64,000 nucleotides of DNA from a virus: IMG/VR virus record IMGVR_UViG_3300044640_002221, positions 1-64,000 of that record; one strand, written 5' to 3'. Position numbers and translations under genes: made by a program. The notes below the pieces were generated by a model. That model did not search any database. It saw only the letters and a program-made list of their open reading frames with translations, and was not told the origin of the DNA. The stretch's first letter is position 1. Every line of letters begins with the position of its first letter. Shown here one piece after another: positions 43,691 to 52,292 of this stretch.

Positions 43691-43712
43691 AAGGGGAGTC
43701 TCAGCTCCCCTT
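43691..43712 (-). terminator. intrinsic terminator
   Basis: On the minus strand AAGGGGAG, a 6-nt loop and CTCCCCTT are followed by TTTAA. It lies between the stop of the 447-residue gene (43735) and the helicase ATG (43681), so it ends the upstream transcript. Confidence 0.75.
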
Positions 43713-43734
43713 AACTTAACTTCACAGATTAGAA

Positions 43735-45078
43735 CTACTCAACTGACTCTAATGTCTTTACTTTTGGTGCGAAGGCACTAAAAAGAGCTGGGTTGGTTTT
43801 TCCAACACTTGAAGAGCTTACAGGTTTAGTAACTACAGGTTCAGTTACAGCTTGCAGAGCAGGCATTCTAGGAGCAGACTCAAAACTAGTCTTACCATTA
43901 GCTACTTCACGCTCTAGCTTTAGAATAGACATAGCATGACGTACCCAGTCTAAAGAAGTCCAGCCTGCTTCAGCCTCAATTACATTTTTATCAGAGACAG
44001 GGTGGAATACTGGGATGTAGTCTTGACCATATTGCTGTTTCTCTAGGTGTCCACAATGCACTTCTGTTACTACTGGATAGCACAACTGACCACCTTGCAG
44101 AACACGGTGGCGTGTACCAGTATAGTTCTGGTCATGCAGGTACTTGAAGTATTCACCTGTAGAATAAATCTCTGAGGGAATGTGAGGGTCTGGTACTACG
44201 TTTCTGTCGAATGTTCCAGTACCAATCCCAGCGTGCTGGGACTTGGATAAACCTTTCAGCTTGAGAATGAATGGACGCTTGAAAGGAACTTTCTGATCTC
44301 CTTCCATTGTGTTAATCTTGGCATCCTCAATGCTTACCCATTTGATAGTAGCTTTTTCAGTATCAATATCATAGTTGTAGATACCTAACTGGAAGACAGC
44401 TATTAAGGCATAACCACCCATACTGCATTTAGCAAACTGAGCATTCTTGTCATTAAACAACTCAGGGTCTCCACCAGTTCCTTCTGGCTTACCATGTAGA
44501 TAATGCTCCCCTGCTTCTACACAAGACTTACAAGTTCGGGGAGTGCTAAAACTTGCGTTAGGATCTGCTCCGATAGGAGGACGACTACCATATAGAACCA
44601 TGTGCTCTTTATCTAACTGAGGGTTAAATACATGAGGATTATTCTTGTTCTGGTACATCCGCTCAAAAGGAAACTTGAGAGGATTGTTGTCGGTGGTATC
44701 TGTACTATTTTTACCTAAATGTTCTACTAAACGAGTAGTACGGCAGATGTTCTTAAAGTTTTTAGGGTCACTATTATCATCAAACGAAGCACCATAATGA
44801 AAGCCTAAGACAATCCCTCTTACAGCACAGAAGTGATGAGAGAAGTGTGATGATACTTCTTTATAAGTTCCAGCACCTTCTTCTCGCTCTTTCTTGGTAG
44901 TAGGTAAAGCCCAATCGAACTTATTAAGAGACTTGATTGAACACTCACGATGAGCTCTCCAAGTGTTGTCAAAGTCTTGACGCTGACCTTCACGCAGGGC
45001 TTGTGGTAATACTTCAGGGTTTTCTTCAAATATTAACTCTTCTGGTTCAAAAGTTGCTAAGTCAGATGTTGTAGTCAT
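43735..45078 (-). CDS. abundant-type phage protein, possibly single-strand DNA binding
   Basis: 447 residues; no family recognised with confidence. It has a possible Cys pair (TCKSCVEAGEHYLHG), a central conserved-looking core (FAKCSMGGYALIAVFQLGIY, VPFKRPFILKLKGLSKSQHA) and an acidic end (KVKTLESVE). Strong leader, own terminator and a place beside helicase and clamp-loader genes suggest a highly made replication protein such as an SSB, but this is inference from context. Confidence 0.5.
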   Translation of the reverse strand: MTTTSDLATFEPEELIFEENPEVLPQALREGQRQDFDNTWRAHRECSIKSLNKFDWALPTTKKEREEGAGTYKEVSSHFSHHFCAVRGIVLGFHYGASFDDNSDPKNFKNICRTTRLVEHLGKNSTDTTDNNPLKFPFERMYQNKNNPHVFNPQLDKEHMVLYGSRPPIGADPNASFSTPRTCKSCVEAGEHYLHGKPEGTGGDPELFNDKNAQFAKCSMGGYALIAVFQLGIYNYDIDTEKATIKWVSIEDAKINTMEGDQKVPFKRPFILKLKGLSKSQHAGIGTGTFDRNVVPDPHIPSEIYSTGEYFKYLHDQNYTGTRHRVLQGGQLCYPVVTEVHCGHLEKQQYGQDYIPVFHPVSDKNVIEAEAGWTSLDWVRHAMSILKLEREVANGKTSFESAPRMPALQAVTEPVVTKPVSSSSVGKTNPALFSAFAPKVKTLESVE

Positions 45079-45097
45079 TTATACTTTTCCTATGATT

Positions 45098-45152
45098 TCT
45101 CTTTCTCTTTTCTTTTTTCTTTCAACATGAGTAACTTTATTCGTGTTGAATA
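45098..45152 (-). promoter_or_regulatory. hairpin plus purine-tract leader
   Basis: A hairpin TTCAACA...TGTTGAA (about 45123-45152) directly precedes AAAAAAGAAAAGAGAAAGAG (45098-45120); the ATG is at 45078. This is the clearest copy of the module. Confidence 0.55.
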
Positions 45153-45158
45153 GCTAGT

Positions 45159-45707
45159 CTAGCTTACTTTCTCGTAAACCACTTGGAAAGTGTTATGAAG
45201 AACTACTCTTGCTACACTAACTGTCATCTCTAGCCCAACGTTAGTGGCACTCTCCCAAGATTTTATCTGGTATATCTTGTATGGTCTACCATTTGAAAAC
45301 TCTTCAGCAGCTTCTTTGAGAACTTTTAAACAGGTGTTGTACTCGTAAAAGATAGCTTCTACCAGACTCTTTATAGGCATTTGAGGAGGCTCTCCTAGAT
45401 TATGCCCTGTAGCTACGCTTATAGAGATTTTGTGGTCGTAGTCTGAGTTAGAACATCCTTCAAAGTTTCTTTCTGTTACGTTTTCTTTGCCAATAAAACC
45501 ATCAGAAACTCTTGAGAGAAAAGCTTTTGACGTTTTTATTAAATTGTAAGAAAGATACTCTTTTTCTGGTTCTACCTTAGTGGAATCACATTTGGAAAAT
45601 TCTGCTACTGGCAGAAGCTCTGGGCTTCTTTCTATCACTTTTTTAAACCAGTTGAGCATATCTTCAACTGTCAAGCTAGACTGTATACTGTATTGAATTT
45701 CTTCCAT
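45159..45707 (-). CDS. hypothetical protein
   Basis: 182 residues; KTSKAFLSRVSDGFIGKENV and VGLEMTVSVARVVLHNTFQV suggest an alpha/beta fold. Single-gene unit between two purine-tract leaders. Not recognised. Confidence 0.55.
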   Translation of the reverse strand: MEEIQYSIQSSLTVEDMLNWFKKVIERSPELLPVAEFSKCDSTKVEPEKEYLSYNLIKTSKAFLSRVSDGFIGKENVTERNFEGCSNSDYDHKISISVATGHNLGEPPQMPIKSLVEAIFYEYNTCLKVLKEAAEEFSNGRPYKIYQIKSWESATNVGLEMTVSVARVVLHNTFQVVYEKVS

Positions 45708-45722
45708 TAATCTTTCTTACCA

Positions 45723-45770
45723 TTCTCTTTTCTTTTTTCTTACCTACTTGCTACAGTCCTGCCATAGCAA
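45723..45770 (-). promoter_or_regulatory. hairpin plus purine-tract leader
   Basis: CTTGCTA/TAGCAAG arms span the stop codon of the gene upstream (45751), followed by AAGAAAAAAGAAAAGAGAAT (45723-45740) and ATG 45707. Confidence 0.5.
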
Positions 45771-46611
45771 GCCATTTTCGTTTAGCTTTGGGGGAAGGAT
45801 TGAAGTAAAAGTTTACTCCTTCTCCTTTAGGTGCTGTCTTTCTTGTTAGTCCTGGATATCCGCTAACAGCCCAATACTCTGTGGAAAAATAAACCCACTG
45901 TGCAAACCTTTTTAGAAACACACTCTGTCTATTACTAGACCAATGCTTTTCTACTAAATGGCAGAAAGGATTGATAAAAGGTACCAGCCCCTGCGCTTTA
46001 GCTATTTTTAGTAAAATAGGTTCGGATATTCCTGGAGTGACAAACCACTTTCTTAGTTCTCCCTTGGTGAAAGAACCCCACTGTGCCACCCCTTCTATAG
46101 TGGTTAACGAGTCTACAAGCGACTGCTCGTAGCTTAGTGAGTTAGTTCTAGAAAAGCTGTTCTTACCATATTCTAACTCATGCAAAGCTACGTAGGGGTA
46201 GGCGGGGAGGTCTTCTATTCTTCTGAGGTCTAAGATTCTATAACAACCACCTTCTATCTTTTTAGCCGCCCCAGCCAGCTTATCAGAGATCTCTGCTGAG
46301 AGTTCTGTGACAGCTATAAAAGCATAATTGGTTGGGTGAACAAAGAAGAAAGGGTCTGTGGGTAAAAGAAACTCGCTGGTTACTGTTCCTTTAATGCCAC
46401 TACCTTTTAACTCTTTAGGTTGAATAACAAATGCCGCGTCATTAAAAGTTGGGTACTCTAGAGCTTTACGAATCTGGTCTGAAGATGGCTCGTACAAAAG
46501 TTCAGGTTCTAGCCTTAACTTTCTACAAATCCAAGCTATCTGTTCTATAGTACCCAGAGTCAGATAAACACAGCCGGCTCTAAGCTGTGGTAGAACCTCA
46601 GCTAGTAACAT
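45751..46611 (-). CDS. hypothetical protein coupled to clamp loader
   Basis: 286 residues, no recognised Walker motif. Helical N-terminus (LTLGTIEQIAWICRKLRLEP) and a basic C-terminus (GLTRKTAPKGEGVNFYFNPS). It overlaps the DnaX-like gene by 14 bases. A partner subunit of the clamp loader is plausible from position alone. Confidence 0.5.
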   Translation of the reverse strand: MLLAEVLPQLRAGCVYLTLGTIEQIAWICRKLRLEPELLYEPSSDQIRKALEYPTFNDAAFVIQPKELKGSGIKGTVTSEFLLPTDPFFFVHPTNYAFIAVTELSAEISDKLAGAAKKIEGGCYRILDLRRIEDLPAYPYVALHELEYGKNSFSRTNSLSYEQSLVDSLTTIEGVAQWGSFTKGELRKWFVTPGISEPILLKIAKAQGLVPFINPFCHLVEKHWSSNRQSVFLKRFAQWVYFSTEYWAVSGYPGLTRKTAPKGEGVNFYFNPSPKAKRKWLAMAGL

Positions 46612-47719
46612 AGTTTATTACTCCATGATCTTCATCTTGGATGCAAGCTCCTCGTTGAACTAAGTTCTTTCCATACAACTGAGTCACATAAGTAATGAAG
46701 TTAGTTAGTTTAACCTCATATTGTGTGAGAAGGTTTAATGCTACTATTTGGTCTTCGGATAGATTATTAACCATAGCTGCTGAGGTAAGAATGTCATCCT
46801 GCATCTGCTTACAAAGCTGCTCTGGACTTACTCTTTCTAAAAGTTGCTTTGTATAGTGCATTGTATAGAGAAAGTTACTTTTACTCTGTAGCATTTCCCA
46901 TAAAGTCCAGCGCCATTCACCTCTTGCTCTCTGAGCTGTGTATGCTGCTACTTCTGGTGTAACCGTCTCAAACTTTTCTATGCAAGAATCATACAAAGCA
47001 GTAGCCACCCCTATTCTACCTTTAGAGCCTTCTGCTAATATACTTGCAGCTTCTGGGTTCAAGTCTGGGTAGGCTGCTCTCAGAAATACTGCGATAGCTT
47101 CTGGTTCTATTACTCCCAGTCTGATAACACCACTAGCTGACCTTCTTATCAAAGCTGTCCGGTCTTCCTCTGCTAAGTCTTCCTCTTTCATAGTTAGAAA
47201 GATATAACAAACTTGATTACCGGGTACTTCTAGCTCTGTGCGAAGTAAAACTTGCTGCCGAAGGTTTCTAGCGAACTCCTGCCACTCATCAAACACGACG
47301 AACAGTACATCGCGGCTAGGGTCTCCTGTGTTAGTTGCACCTTTAGCAGCAGCATGAAGAGCGTTCTTAACACTTTGGTTAATAGTCTCCTCGGTATAGC
47401 TTCCAGGTTGAACCCAGACTACTCCACTCATAGAGCGGTCTGATAACCTAACATCTATGTCCTTACAGGCTTCACACTCTCCACAAGGTTCATACTCCCC
47501 TTCTACTCTGTTAAGACACCTAAAAGATCGAATCAGAAGTAAGACTAAAGAGGTTTTGCCAACGCCTGACTTCCCTGTAATAAACAAGGAACGAGGTAGA
47601 GCTTTTGCCCCTTTAGTTACTATTCTTTTGAGATAATCAACTTCTGCTTGATTAGTTCCAGAGCCGCAGTAGTAATCTGCCCACCTTTTGGGGGATCTGG
47701 TATAAGGATGATTGTGCAT
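46598..47719 (-). CDS. DnaX-like AAA+ clamp loader subunit
   Basis: 373 residues. Walker A FITGKSGVGKTSLV (46-59); a four-Cys zinc site Cys68, 79, 82, 85 (CGECEACKD) placed as in bacterial gamma/tau; Walker B VVFDEWQEF; sensor-like YIFLTMKEED and a later Arg-rich helix. It would load a sliding clamp for the phage polymerase. The zinc-containing DnaX type is bacterial rather than T4-like. Confidence 0.78.
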   Translation of the reverse strand: MHNHPYTRSPKRWADYYCGSGTNQAEVDYLKRIVTKGAKALPRSLFITGKSGVGKTSLVLLLIRSFRCLNRVEGEYEPCGECEACKDIDVRLSDRSMSGVVWVQPGSYTEETINQSVKNALHAAAKGATNTGDPSRDVLFVVFDEWQEFARNLRQQVLLRTELEVPGNQVCYIFLTMKEEDLAEEDRTALIRRSASGVIRLGVIEPEAIAVFLRAAYPDLNPEAASILAEGSKGRIGVATALYDSCIEKFETVTPEVAAYTAQRARGEWRWTLWEMLQSKSNFLYTMHYTKQLLERVSPEQLCKQMQDDILTSAAMVNNLSEDQIVALNLLTQYEVKLTNFITYVTQLYGKNLVQRGACIQDEDHGVINYVTS

Positions 47720-47998
47720 CTAGCTATTAATCCTTTCTAACTTTTTAGCAAGTTCCTCATAAATATCTTGCATCTTTTCTGCAGTTAGCTTGAACAACCT
47801 TAAAGCTTCTCCCGCATCTTCTACATTTTTTGCTTCTTTAAGTAATAAAGAAGCTGATGCTAAAAATGCCAGCGCATTATCTGTCTGCTCATTTGTTTCT
47901 ATAAACATTGGTGCAAACGGTCTAAGAGGGTTTGAAGTAGCTTCTAAAAATCCCTTCTTAAATTCCTCAGGCATATCTGACAAACTCATAAATTTCAT
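47720..47998 (-). CDS. small helical protein
   Basis: 92 residues (FKKGFLEATSNPLRPFAPMF, then LKLTAEKMQDIYEELAKKLE). It starts just after a purine tract (AAAAAAAGAAAAGGGAGGGA, 48005-48023) which here may serve directly as ribosome binding site. Not recognised. Confidence 0.55.
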   Translation of the reverse strand: MKFMSLSDMPEEFKKGFLEATSNPLRPFAPMFIETNEQTDNALAFLASASLLLKEAKNVEDAGEALRLFKLTAEKMQDIYEELAKKLERINS

Positions 47999-48021
47999 AA
48001 CTCTCCCTCCCTTTTCTTTTT

Positions 48022-49683
48022 TTATCGCCCAGCTGTTAATAATCTTCTCAGCACGTCTGCTTGAGACATATCTGTACTATCTTCAGCTTCTAGGTCAAAG
48101 TCTTCTAGCAATCTACTACCTTTAATCTTCTGTGTCGCTAGAACAACCTGATGCTCGTCTACCAGTCCCTTATGATAAATGTAATGTAGAACCACCTCTT
48201 CATTTCTATTACCAGGACGGACGGCACGGTACATTGACTGCCTGAGTTTTTTAACTCCCCAAGGTGGGCAGTAGTAAATTACATCACTAGCGGAAGTTAG
48301 GTTAATGGACTCACTAGCTAGATTAATAGCAAATACTCCAACTTTGATATTGGGGTCAAACTGGAACTGGTCTACTAGTTCTACTCTCTGGGCTGCGGAA
48401 ATACTTTTAACCTCAGCTTGCTCATCAGTAGCATAGATTCTTACTACTTTATCTTTACCTAAAAGACTTTCAAGGTAAGTAGTAACTATGTTTGCTGACT
48501 TGATGTAAGTGCAGAAGACTACTACCTTCCCTGTAGAAGAAGTTACCACCTCACCTAACCTTTCTAGTTTAGGGCTTTCAGGATTATGATTACACAAAGC
48601 TATTAAAGGAAATAGTAGTCTTAATGCTTCTGCTTTCTGTTTTACTCCAACAGCTTGAGAGGCCATTAGTAAGGCTCTCTGGTGTTTGATTGTGTAATCT
48701 AGATGAGTAGCTCTCTGTTCAGGTGTAGGAGTAACGCCATGAATCTTGGTTAGACAGTTTGGTATCTTGATACAATCTTTAACCTGCGGATCTGTGAGTT
48801 TAACTCGGTGGATGAATCTCTTAATCAGAGTGAAATACTCTACCAGCTTTTCCGAGTCTAATTTCTGTAGATACTTGACGTTAGAGTTTTCTTGTAGTCT
48901 AGAGCCATACAGATAGTTGGTAGTTAACTGTTCTTTAGTGCCAAACTTTTTAGCAAACGCTTGGGCACTAGTGAAAGGCCAGACTTTGCCATAAACTAAC
49001 TCACAAAGATTATGAATCTCTGTTAGCTTGCCCTCTGAAGGCGTACCAGTCAACACTAAAACTCTCTTAGCTCTGTTGAGCAAATACTTTATTTGCTCAG
49101 TACGGGCTGTCTTTGGTTGGCAGTTATGCACTTCATCAATAATGATAGTAGCTGGTCTGAAAAGATTGGCTAACCTACGACTGATAAATGGTCTAGCACT
49201 TTCTTTTCTATGCTTAGAGCGGTTCTTCGGAAAGTCTAGGGAGTAGATGATAATAGGCTTTGTGCAGTTATCTAAGTCTCTCTCTGATTTGATTACTTCA
49301 TAGTGTTCTTGCATGGTTGGCGATCGCTCTAGCTCTTCTACCCAGCGTTGAGCGGCTAGTAAGTTGGGAACTAGAAGGTGTATACAACCAGCTCGGCGGC
49401 TATGAAATGTTTGGTATATACCTTGCAGCATAAGCACGCTTATTAAAGTCTTTCCTAGTGACATCTCGTAAGCCATGATGTTGCGGCGGCGTACTGCCAT
49501 GAGAGCAGCATACTCCCACTGGTAAGGACGTGGCTCAAAGTCTGCACCTAGTTGGGCGAAAGCTTCTTTAGTTCTGGTTAGATAAAGTCGGTAAGCAGGA
49601 AGAGCAGTAAGTAACTGCTCTTCTACTAATTCAAACTCTTCTAATTCTGTGTAATGGTCAATTAGTAAGAGTTGGTTGGTCAT
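48022..49683 (-). CDS. SNF2-family DNA helicase/translocase
   Basis: 553 residues. Motif I YEMSLGKTLISVLML (72-86; SLGKT in place of GLGKT), motif II IIIDEVHNC (180-188), motif III VLTGTPSEGKL, C-terminal lobe VVVFCTYIKSANIVTTYLES, FAINLASESINLTSASDVIY and QSMYRAVRPGNRNEE (RxxRxGN in place of RxHRIGQ). Probably remodels protein-DNA complexes or branched DNA during replication. Confidence 0.85.
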   Translation of the reverse strand: MTNQLLLIDHYTELEEFELVEEQLLTALPAYRLYLTRTKEAFAQLGADFEPRPYQWEYAALMAVRRRNIMAYEMSLGKTLISVLMLQGIYQTFHSRRAGCIHLLVPNLLAAQRWVEELERSPTMQEHYEVIKSERDLDNCTKPIIIYSLDFPKNRSKHRKESARPFISRRLANLFRPATIIIDEVHNCQPKTARTEQIKYLLNRAKRVLVLTGTPSEGKLTEIHNLCELVYGKVWPFTSAQAFAKKFGTKEQLTTNYLYGSRLQENSNVKYLQKLDSEKLVEYFTLIKRFIHRVKLTDPQVKDCIKIPNCLTKIHGVTPTPEQRATHLDYTIKHQRALLMASQAVGVKQKAEALRLLFPLIALCNHNPESPKLERLGEVVTSSTGKVVVFCTYIKSANIVTTYLESLLGKDKVVRIYATDEQAEVKSISAAQRVELVDQFQFDPNIKVGVFAINLASESINLTSASDVIYYCPPWGVKKLRQSMYRAVRPGNRNEEVVLHYIYHKGLVDEHQVVLATQKIKGSRLLEDFDLEAEDSTDMSQADVLRRLLTAGR

Positions 49684-49688
49684 TGTTA

Positions 49689-50057
49689 TTAAATCTCTTG
49701 ATAGAACCCGTATCTTTGGTAAAAAGGTGTTTCTACCTCTTCACACCATCTCTCATCCCAAGCAACTTGCTCTTGTTCTGTACCTTGATCTGGATAACCT
49801 TTTAAAGTTGGAGAAAACATCTTTACTAGAGCTCTACCAAGAGGTGTTCTTTCATCATCGTCGAAGTCTACGCCCTGTCCTCTATAGTTATTAGCCACCC
49901 TATCTAAGATGTTCAGGAGTTCTTCTTTTGATAGTTGGTCTATCTCTTGCTCTACTTCGTTAAAGGCTGCATGAATAGCCTTGTAACAAGGCAGTTCAAG
50001 TGATAACTCTCTGTACCTACTAGAGTTGAATATCTCATTGATTGCTGGATTAGTCAT
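49689..50057 (-). CDS. hypothetical protein
   Basis: 122 residues, acidic; DEVEQEID-like helix and FDDDERTPLGRALVKMFSPT. Overlaps its upstream neighbour by 8 bases. Not recognised. Confidence 0.55.
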   Translation of the reverse strand: MTNPAINEIFNSSRYRELSLELPCYKAIHAAFNEVEQEIDQLSKEELLNILDRVANNYRGQGVDFDDDERTPLGRALVKMFSPTLKGYPDQGTEQEQVAWDERWCEEVETPFYQRYGFYQEI

Positions 50058-50532
50058 CTTTGTAAAGTTCTTCTTCCTTATCCATTTGCTCTTTAGCTTT
50101 TAAGAAGCTTGCTGCTGCTGTATCTAAATTAACATCTTGGTCTGAATCATATGGTCTTAGCCATACCTTTACGTTAGAAGGAAGGTGAGATAAGACTGCA
50201 CTTCTGTAGTCTCTTGTTTCTACTAGCACTGCAATGTCAACTCCTTTCTCACCTTCTGGCGGTTTGACTACCACTATGGCTAACTCATCTTCTTCAAGGA
50301 TTACTTCACTAGGAATAGATATGAATTTATTGTTACCTGGAGAAGGTAAATGAGAAAGCCAGAACTTAACTGTATCTGTTTGAACTCCCTCCCAGCATTT
50401 GTGAACTATTGAGAAGAAAAGCAATTGTCTAAACTCACAACCTGATTCTGTCTCAGCTATGCAATAGTGATATCCTGAGTCAGTTGGATGTTCATCGGCA
50501 GGCTTCCACAATTTATCTACATTAATCAGCAT
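50050..50532 (-). CDS. DUF551-like module protein, paralogue A
   Basis: 160 residues. The N-terminal ~65 residues follow a DUF551-like plan: KLWKPADEHPTDSGYHYCIA, then CWEG and FWLSHLPSPG. The C-terminal half has AIVVVKPPEGEKGVDIAVLV, repeated in the next gene upstream (LVVHPPEGADGASIEVVV). The two genes arose by duplication. Confidence 0.55.
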   Translation of the reverse strand: MLINVDKLWKPADEHPTDSGYHYCIAETESGCEFRQLLFFSIVHKCWEGVQTDTVKFWLSHLPSPGNNKFISIPSEVILEEDELAIVVVKPPEGEKGVDIAVLVETRDYRSAVLSHLPSNVKVWLRPYDSDQDVNLDTAAASFLKAKEQMDKEEELYKDD

Positions 50533-51106
50533 CTGTTACCCCAAATACGTCTTGTATTAACTTCTGTTGAGCTTCTTCCAGTTCTGCTTGTTCTTCTAAC
50601 ACTTTCAAAACTAACTCAGGGTTTGCAGCACCATACTTCTCTTTAACTTTAGACTCTGCATCAAGAACTTTTTGAGCAGCTCTAAAAGGCATAAAGCAAG
50701 GCTTACCCATAGCTAGATTAGCCTCTCCTAAATAAGCCTTAAGATATACGTCTAAGCAAGGCGTTTCTTCTCCATTAACTACTAAATCTTCTATTACTCT
50801 GACAACTACCTCTATACTTGCCCCATCAGCACCTTCTGGAGGGTGAACTACTAAGCTTCCGGTTTCACCTTCCTCTAACTCAAGTTCATTACCTACATTT
50901 AGGAAGCAAACTTCATTAAAGTTATCAGGTACTGGTGGAATAGGCATCCAAGCCTTAATTTTATAAGGGAGACCCCAACACCCATCTGTAAAGTTCTGGA
51001 CTGTTGCCTCGTCTCCACTGCTTGTAGTAATAATTGTCAAGTATCTACCATCCTCTTCAGGACGCGTGGTTACTGGTCTGTAAAGCTTTCCTAATTCCGT
51101 GATCAT
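50522..51106 (-). CDS. DUF551-like module protein, paralogue B
   Basis: 194 residues. KLYRPVTTRPEEDGRYLTII, then CWGLPYKIKAWMPIPPVPDN and LVVHPPEGADGASIEVVVRV match the neighbour at 50050; the end is an acidic helix (EEQAELEEAQQKLIQDVFGV). Overlaps by 11 and 4 bases with its neighbours. Confidence 0.55.
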   Translation of the reverse strand: MITELGKLYRPVTTRPEEDGRYLTIITTSSGDEATVQNFTDGCWGLPYKIKAWMPIPPVPDNFNEVCFLNVGNELELEEGETGSLVVHPPEGADGASIEVVVRVIEDLVVNGEETPCLDVYLKAYLGEANLAMGKPCFMPFRAAQKVLDAESKVKEKYGAANPELVLKVLEEQAELEEAQQKLIQDVFGVTDAD

Positions 51107-51300
51107 TCTGATAGTTTAAACTCCTGTGGTATTAGTGGTATCTCCATGTAGGCTAAAGCTCCTAAGCAAGCAAACTTACCATCTTTAAATGGTTGAGCTA
51201 TAAAAGTCTCATTATTCCATAGACATCTATAAACTAAGTAGTGACCTCCTTCTTTAGGGAGAGTCTCAGGGGCGTAAGGTATCCAAGGTGTGTTATCCAT
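51103..51300 (-). CDS. short DUF551-like module protein, paralogue C
   Basis: 65 residues: PWIPYAPETLPKEGGHYLVY then YMEIPLIPQEF, the N-terminal module of the two adjacent paralogues without their C-terminal part. Overlaps the glycosylase gene by 8 bases. Confidence 0.55.
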   Translation of the reverse strand: MDNTPWIPYAPETLPKEGGHYLVYRCLWNNETFIAQPFKDGKFACLGALAYMEIPLIPQEFKLSE

Positions 51301-52111
51301 TTAACAGTGGCTCCAAGAACCTCAAATCATTTATAAAAGAAGCAACAGGCGTGCCAGGTAGCGGCGGGTAAAGCCACTCGTTTCTTGTGATAGTTACTCT
51401 ACCATCTTTGGTAACTACTTCACTCTCAATACGGGGTTCAGCTCTGGATATCTTGGTAGTATTTTCTGTAAATACTACAGGTCTGTTACCCAGCATTAAC
51501 CCAGCTCGCCGCCGGCAACCATTCAATCCCCACTCTTGCATCCACAACTCTCTTTTGTAGAGCATCTTGCAAGCTTTAAAAGCCTGTGTACCAGCTACCA
51601 ATAAAGGAACAGAAGGACAATACTCGTTTAAGATATTAAACTCACTAGTCAGCCAATGGCTGACGCAGGGCTTGATGTGTTTAGCTTCAATAATCTTCTG
51701 GTCAAAGGGGTTACATTTTACAGCATTAGTAAACCAACAATCTGTATAAGTGTCTAATCCGAACATTAAATTAAGTGCCATTCTCAGAAAACCACCTGCA
51801 TTACGAGGGCGCAGCAAACCTTTCCTACGTTCCTTTTGCTGCAAGGATAAATCAACCATAGGGTAAAGATTTCTCTCTTGGCTCTCAGAATGCCCTGGAT
51901 GGCAGCTTAAAATTATTAACTTTACTTTGCTAAGGTCATCTGGTCCTGCTCCTCCTACAGTGTAGTGAGCATCTTGGTTAGCTTTCAGAAAGCTGTTTAG
52001 TCTTTGCTTACGTTTACCAAGCTCACACTGCTCACACTTTGGGTCTATTCGGATTAAGCTGTGGGATTCCCTTTGATAAGTTTTAGGTAAGTCATTAAGG
52101 TTTATGTTCAC
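51293..52111 (-). CDS. uracil-DNA glycosylase family protein (Fe-S type)
   Basis: 272 residues. KCEQCELGKRKQR gives the first Cys pair (26, 29) of a possible 4Fe-4S site; the core shows LIILSCHPGHSE, RNAGGFLRMALNLMFGLD and WFTNAVKCNPFD, typical of family 4/5-like glycosylases. Later Cys (KPCVSHW) may complete the cluster. It may act on damaged or modified bases; activity is not certain because the active-site GEAPG-type loop is altered. Confidence 0.68.
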   Translation of the reverse strand: MNINLNDLPKTYQRESHSLIRIDPKCEQCELGKRKQRLNSFLKANQDAHYTVGGAGPDDLSKVKLIILSCHPGHSESQERNLYPMVDLSLQQKERRKGLLRPRNAGGFLRMALNLMFGLDTYTDCWFTNAVKCNPFDQKIIEAKHIKPCVSHWLTSEFNILNEYCPSVPLLVAGTQAFKACKMLYKRELWMQEWGLNGCRRRAGLMLGNRPVVFTENTTKISRAEPRIESEVVTKDGRVTITRNEWLYPPLPGTPVASFINDLRFLEPLLNG

Positions 52112-52292
52112 TGCTATCCTGCTCCTCTAACACAATCCTTGGCTGCTCTTCTAGCTTTGAGTGGATAACTTGTTTGACTAGAAACGACTTTCCCTCCTTC
52201 CGCAAAATATCTCCTTGTTTTAGAAGAAATATTTTTTTACTCCAAGGAGTTGTATCGGGGTAGGTATTCTTATATCTATCAGTCTGACTCAT
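52095..52292 (-). CDS. small basic protein
   Basis: 65 residues; KKIFLLKQGDILRKEGKSFL resembles a short SH3-like strand set. Overlaps neighbours by 17 and 14 bases. Not recognised. Confidence 0.5.
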   Translation of the reverse strand: MSQTDRYKNTYPDTTPWSKKIFLLKQGDILRKEGKSFLVKQVIHSKLEEQPRIVLEEQDSSEHKP

